NCBI RefSeq assembly: GCF_014635865.1
Contig: NZ_BMDQ01000003.1
Coordinates: forward strand, 372,001 to 436,000
Length of the DNA: 64,000 nt
From: Winogradskyella haliclonae
GTDB lineage: Bacteria; Bacteroidota; Bacteroidia; Flavobacteriales; Flavobacteriaceae
Direction of reading: 5' to 3'
Part shown: positions 61,483-64,000 of the stretch, one piece after another
Layout of the letters: each line of letters starts with the position of its first letter
How positions within the stretch are numbered: the stretch's first letter is position 1
Program-made: the position numbers and the translations under genes
The notes under the pieces: model-generated
What the model was told of the DNA's origin: nothing
What the model saw: the letters and a program-made list of their open reading frames with translations, nothing else
Databases searched by the model: none

Positions 61483-62597
61483 GTTATAATGTATTGTGGA
61501 TAATTTGCAGTTTCTTTTTTGGCCTTAATACCATAGTCTTCAAGATTACTTTGCATGAACTCAAAATACTTATAATGTATTTGCCAATCGTGTATGCTAT
61601 AAAGGTGCTCATCTTTTGAAGAAGATACAATTATAGGTATATCAAGTGCTTTTGATAATTGATATGCCATATCTTTTATACTCACATTATCTGCTTGTAT
61701 ATCACTATCACTAACCAAATATTTAGACTCAACATCTCCCCAGTTAATTTGTGTAGAGTTCCAAAAACTTGGGTTGTTAATTTTTAAAGTTATAACGTCT
61801 CCATTAGTAATGCCTTCTGCAACTTGAAGCTTTAATTCATTTAAAACTTGCAAGTCTATATCTTCTTTATCAATTTCAGTCTTTTTTATATAAATAGTAT
61901 AGTACCTATTTAATTCTGATGAAACTTGTATTTGATTTCTATTAACTTTAGACAAATAACTCAAGATATCTTTTACTTTACCATTTAATTTTAAGTAACC
62001 ATTGCTATAACTAACATTAAAATCTTCTGAATTTACATTACTTAGTTTTACCTCAATATCGTTTTTTGGTACATAATCCTTTTTTGAAAACTCTTTTGGG
62101 TTTACTATTTTCAAAAAACCTGATAATGGTTTTCTCGTTTTATTATCTCTTAAAAATTTGTTTAGTTTATTAGGACTTAAATCCGAAGGGTGACCTTGCC
62201 ATAGCTTCTCTCCTTTTGCATTAAAAAGAATACCTTGTGGCAAAGACCTAACACCATATTGTTTGAATGTACTCCCATAATCATCTACAGCAATGGTTAA
62301 TAGCGTTGGGTTCTTCTTAATAAATCGCTCGACTCTTGTTGGATTCTCTTCTGATAATGAAATGACATGAAAATCTTTTGGATATTGCTTTTGCAAAACA
62401 GTAAGTATTTTTTTTGCATAAACACATGGGCCACACCAAGTTGCCCAAAAATCAACGAAGTAGAGTTTATTAGATTCTGTTTCTACAATTTTTGATTCTT
62501 GCAGTACTTCAGACACTCTTATTTGAGCTATAGTATAATAACTTCCTAGTAAAAATAGTAACGTAAATGCTATATTTTTGAATTTTAAATCTCTCAT
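61467..62597 (-). CDS. TlpA-like thioredoxin fused to a DUF3738-like C-terminal domain
   Basis: A 376-residue exported protein from ATG 62597 (a TTG nine codons upstream was rejected). A signal peptide ending TIAQ is followed by a thioredoxin fold (about 30-150) with WATWCGPCVYAKKILTVL and a cis-Pro (SLPQGI), so it reduces or exchanges disulfides in the periplasm. The rest (about 165-376) has KDMAYQLSKALDIPIIVSSS and a final EDYGIKAKKETANYPQYII, which resembles the DUF3738 or STN-like domain found after thioredoxins in Bacteroidota. Likely a periplasmic redox protein with a partner-binding tail. Confidence 0.86.
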   Translation of the reverse strand: MRDLKFKNIAFTLLFLLGSYYTIAQIRVSEVLQESKIVETESNKLYFVDFWATWCGPCVYAKKILTVLQKQYPKDFHVISLSEENPTRVERFIKKNPTLLTIAVDDYGSTFKQYGVRSLPQGILFNAKGEKLWQGHPSDLSPNKLNKFLRDNKTRKPLSGFLKIVNPKEFSKKDYVPKNDIEVKLSNVNSEDFNVSYSNGYLKLNGKVKDILSYLSKVNRNQIQVSSELNRYYTIYIKKTEIDKEDIDLQVLNELKLQVAEGITNGDVITLKINNPSFWNSTQINWGDVESKYLVSDSDIQADNVSIKDMAYQLSKALDIPIIVSSSKDEHLYSIHDWQIHYKYFEFMQSNLEDYGIKAKKETANYPQYIITKKAP

Positions 62598-62697
62598 AAT
62601 TAAATCTTCAACCCTATAAGTCAAATACCATGCTAAAATTAATATTTATAATTTAAAATATAAATTATGATTAAGATGTAAACGCAAGTTTTATGCA

Positions 62698-62705
62698 TAT
62701 ATTTG
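62698..62705 (+). promoter_or_regulatory. -7 promoter element for the DUF4197 gene
   Basis: TATATTTG, 30 bases before the ATG at 62736. Confidence 0.45.
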
Positions 62706-62735
62706 AGAACAATTTTGAATAAAAACACTTCAGTC

Positions 62736-63440
62736 ATGAAAAAATCTATCCTACTCGTTTTCTTAGTCTTTATATTTTCTTCATGTGCAGAATTACAACA
62801 AGTTGTTAACCAACTCCCGCAAACTGGACCTATTAGTAATACAGATATTGCTTCTGGACTCCGACAAGCACTAGATTTAGGTATAGATAAACAAGTTAGT
62901 AAGCTTACTCAAAAGGATGGTTTTTTTAAAAATGAATTGGTAAAAATTTTACTCCCAGAAGAACTTCGGAAAGTTGATAAAACATTAAGAAATATAGGCT
63001 TAGGTAACTTGGCTGATGAAGGTTTGAAGATTTTAAATCGCGCCGCTGAAGATGCTGTAAAGGAGGCAACACCTATTTTTGTGAATGCTGTAAAAGACAT
63101 CACCTTTAATGATGCCAAGAACATCTTACTTGGGAGTGATGATGCAGCTACACAATATTTAACTTCGAGAACGCAAACTGAACTTTATAACAAGTTTAAA
63201 CCTGTGATTAATAATTCATTTAGTAAAGTCGGCGCAGAAGAAATTTGGTCTAATCTAATTACAAAATACAATGCCTTACCACTAACAAATGATGTGAATC
63301 CTGATTTAACGGATTATGTAACTGGTGAAGCACTAAAAGGTGTTTATACAATGATTGCCGTTGAAGAAAAACAGATTCGAACTAAAATATCATCTAGAAC
63401 TACAGATTTACTAAAGAAAGTATTTGCGTTACAAGATTAG
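62736..63440 (+). CDS. DUF4197 domain lipoprotein
   Basis: A 234-residue exported protein from ATG 62736 (lipobox SSCAE; a TTG-started extension from 62703 was rejected). The DUF4197 domain covers about 35-230: TDIASGLRQALDLGIDKQVS, AAEDAVKEATPIFVNAVKDI and LTDYVTGEALKGVYTMIAVE. All-helical, of unknown function, widespread in Bacteroidota and Gammaproteobacteria. It converges with the next gene. Confidence 0.93.
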   Translation: MKKSILLVFLVFIFSSCAELQQVVNQLPQTGPISNTDIASGLRQALDLGIDKQVSKLTQKDGFFKNELVKILLPEELRKVDKTLRNIGLGNLADEGLKILNRAAEDAVKEATPIFVNAVKDITFNDAKNILLGSDDAATQYLTSRTQTELYNKFKPVINNSFSKVGAEEIWSNLITKYNALPLTNDVNPDLTDYVTGEALKGVYTMIAVEEKQIRTKISSRTTDLLKKVFALQD

Positions 63441-63462
63441 AGATTATAGGAAGTCTTACTAA

Positions 63463-63975
63463 TTATTTTCTTCTGTATAGCCCATCAAAAGCCACAGATA
63501 TCTTTTCGCCTTCTTTAGTTTGGGTGATGACTTCCCAATACTGCCTTACAGTACCATCATCGTTATCAGTCCAAGTAACTCTATTAACAAACTTATTGCC
63601 ATCTTTGTTTATGGCTTCATCAGTTTGCAAAATCATCTGATTACCTTTTTTATTACCTTTTAGATGAAGACTTGCCCCTTGATTGTCTATCCAAACTTGT
63701 TCCCATTGTTTAGCAACGACATTATAAAAACTATGACTTGTACCTGTATAACCTGGACTAGCACTAGTCCATCTTTCTTGAAGTACACATTTGCCCAGAA
63801 TTAATTTTAGGTCATTCTCTCCTGCTTTATTTCCGTTTGGCAATGTCACATCCCATTGACCTTCCCAAAAGGCAAACTCAGCATGTTTCTCAGTACAACA
63901 TGCACATTTATTATTTTGAGCAAATAAATGAGATATAAAAATTAGAGCAAAAAATGTGAAAATACTTTTTTTCAT
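63463..63975 (-). CDS. Secreted DUF1579-like beta-barrel protein
   Basis: A 170-residue protein with signal peptide (MKKSIFTFFALIFISHLFAQ) followed by NNKCACCTEKHAEFAFWEGQ. FWEGQWDV at the start of the mature part, QVWIDNQGASLHLKGNKKGN and the last strand VAFDGLYRRK fit the lipocalin-like DUF1579/nitrobindin-like barrel. The CACC motif after the signal could bind a metal or form a disulfide. The ligand is unknown. Its upstream region runs out of the window. Confidence 0.75.
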   Translation of the reverse strand: MKKSIFTFFALIFISHLFAQNNKCACCTEKHAEFAFWEGQWDVTLPNGNKAGENDLKLILGKCVLQERWTSASPGYTGTSHSFYNVVAKQWEQVWIDNQGASLHLKGNKKGNQMILQTDEAINKDGNKFVNRVTWTDNDDGTVRQYWEVITQTKEGEKISVAFDGLYRRK

Positions 63976-64000
63976 GATGATTTAGTTTATCCCAAGTTAT

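Noticed and set aside
62598..62624. TTG-started extensions of several genes (for example 16984, 48038, 50375, 52413, 62624)
   Set aside because: They add no conserved domain. Those at 16984, 48038, 50375 and 52413 fall in the TTTG of -7 promoter elements, so they are not translated from these promoters. ATG codons at the signal peptides are better starts.
1..64000. tRNA or rRNA genes
   Set aside because: All gaps over 100 bases were read for cloverleaf or rRNA text and none was found.

Overview
The window looks like a contiguous piece of chromosome from a marine-type member of the Flavobacteriaceae (Bacteroidota). The DNA is AT-rich. Promoters follow the Bacteroidota -7 pattern TAnnTTTG. Several secreted proteins end in type IX secretion (T9SS) sorting domains, the rpmB-rpmG-DUF4295-ftsY order typical of Bacteroidota is present, and there are many short lipoprotein signals, TPR-LuxR-type sensors and a fused IcmF mutase. 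I see no rRNA, tRNA, CRISPR array, insertion sequence or prophage.

Layout. 1-1564: 3' part of an M48 (Ste24-like) protease and a TfoX-like small protein. 1587-11230 (minus): a surface/secretion cluster read leftwards. It holds an outer-membrane barrel, a short T9SS protein, a phage-fibre-like secreted protein, a giant LRR T9SS protein built of six repeated beads, and a lipoprotein. 11462-15236 (plus): two tandem, partly near-identical TPR-TM-LuxR-type regulators. 15237-15658: a compact non-standard region with helically phased repeats, a palindrome, a long RNA-type hairpin and two possible microproteins. 15659-25317: mainly housekeeping genes (rimO, amidase, ftsY, DUF4295, rpmG, rpmB, cinA, an Hpt protein, an FAH-family enzyme, an exonuclease) plus a MITE-like repeat at 18167-18292. 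25442-33744: a lyase-like lipoprotein, a Crp/Fnr-SnoaL-YceI group, a 2-oxoacid dehydrogenase E2, recR-PRTase-HAD, a sodium:solute symporter and a CoA-binding protein. 33880-43917: a TonB-type receptor, fabH, an S9D glutamyl-endopeptidase-like protease, a secreted tail-collar protein, htpG and a second Crp/Fnr regulator. 44220-54966: TIGR01777, mnmD, DUF4920, ilvE, a MazG-like pyrophosphohydrolase, a DPP III-like peptidase, a SRPBCC/GyrI protein with crcB, DUF1684, and an MFS-VOC-DJ-1 operon. 54970-63975: Lrp, a four-helix protein, a half-helicase, icmF, an OmpA-family protein, a thioredoxin fusion, DUF4197 and a secreted hypothetical.

The most interesting region is 1587-15669. The motif TGTCCAC-N4-TGTCYAC (a direct repeat with an 11-bp period) occurs in front of both leftward secreted transcription units. 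It occurs again as two further pairs, all in the same helical phase, just after the tandem regulators and before the hairpin and microprotein region. My inference is a local regulon: two sensors with different periplasmic TPR domains but the same DNA-binding end control a surface-fibre/LRR operon and a small structured transcript. The repeats and hairpins are read directly from the sequence; the regulatory link is inference.
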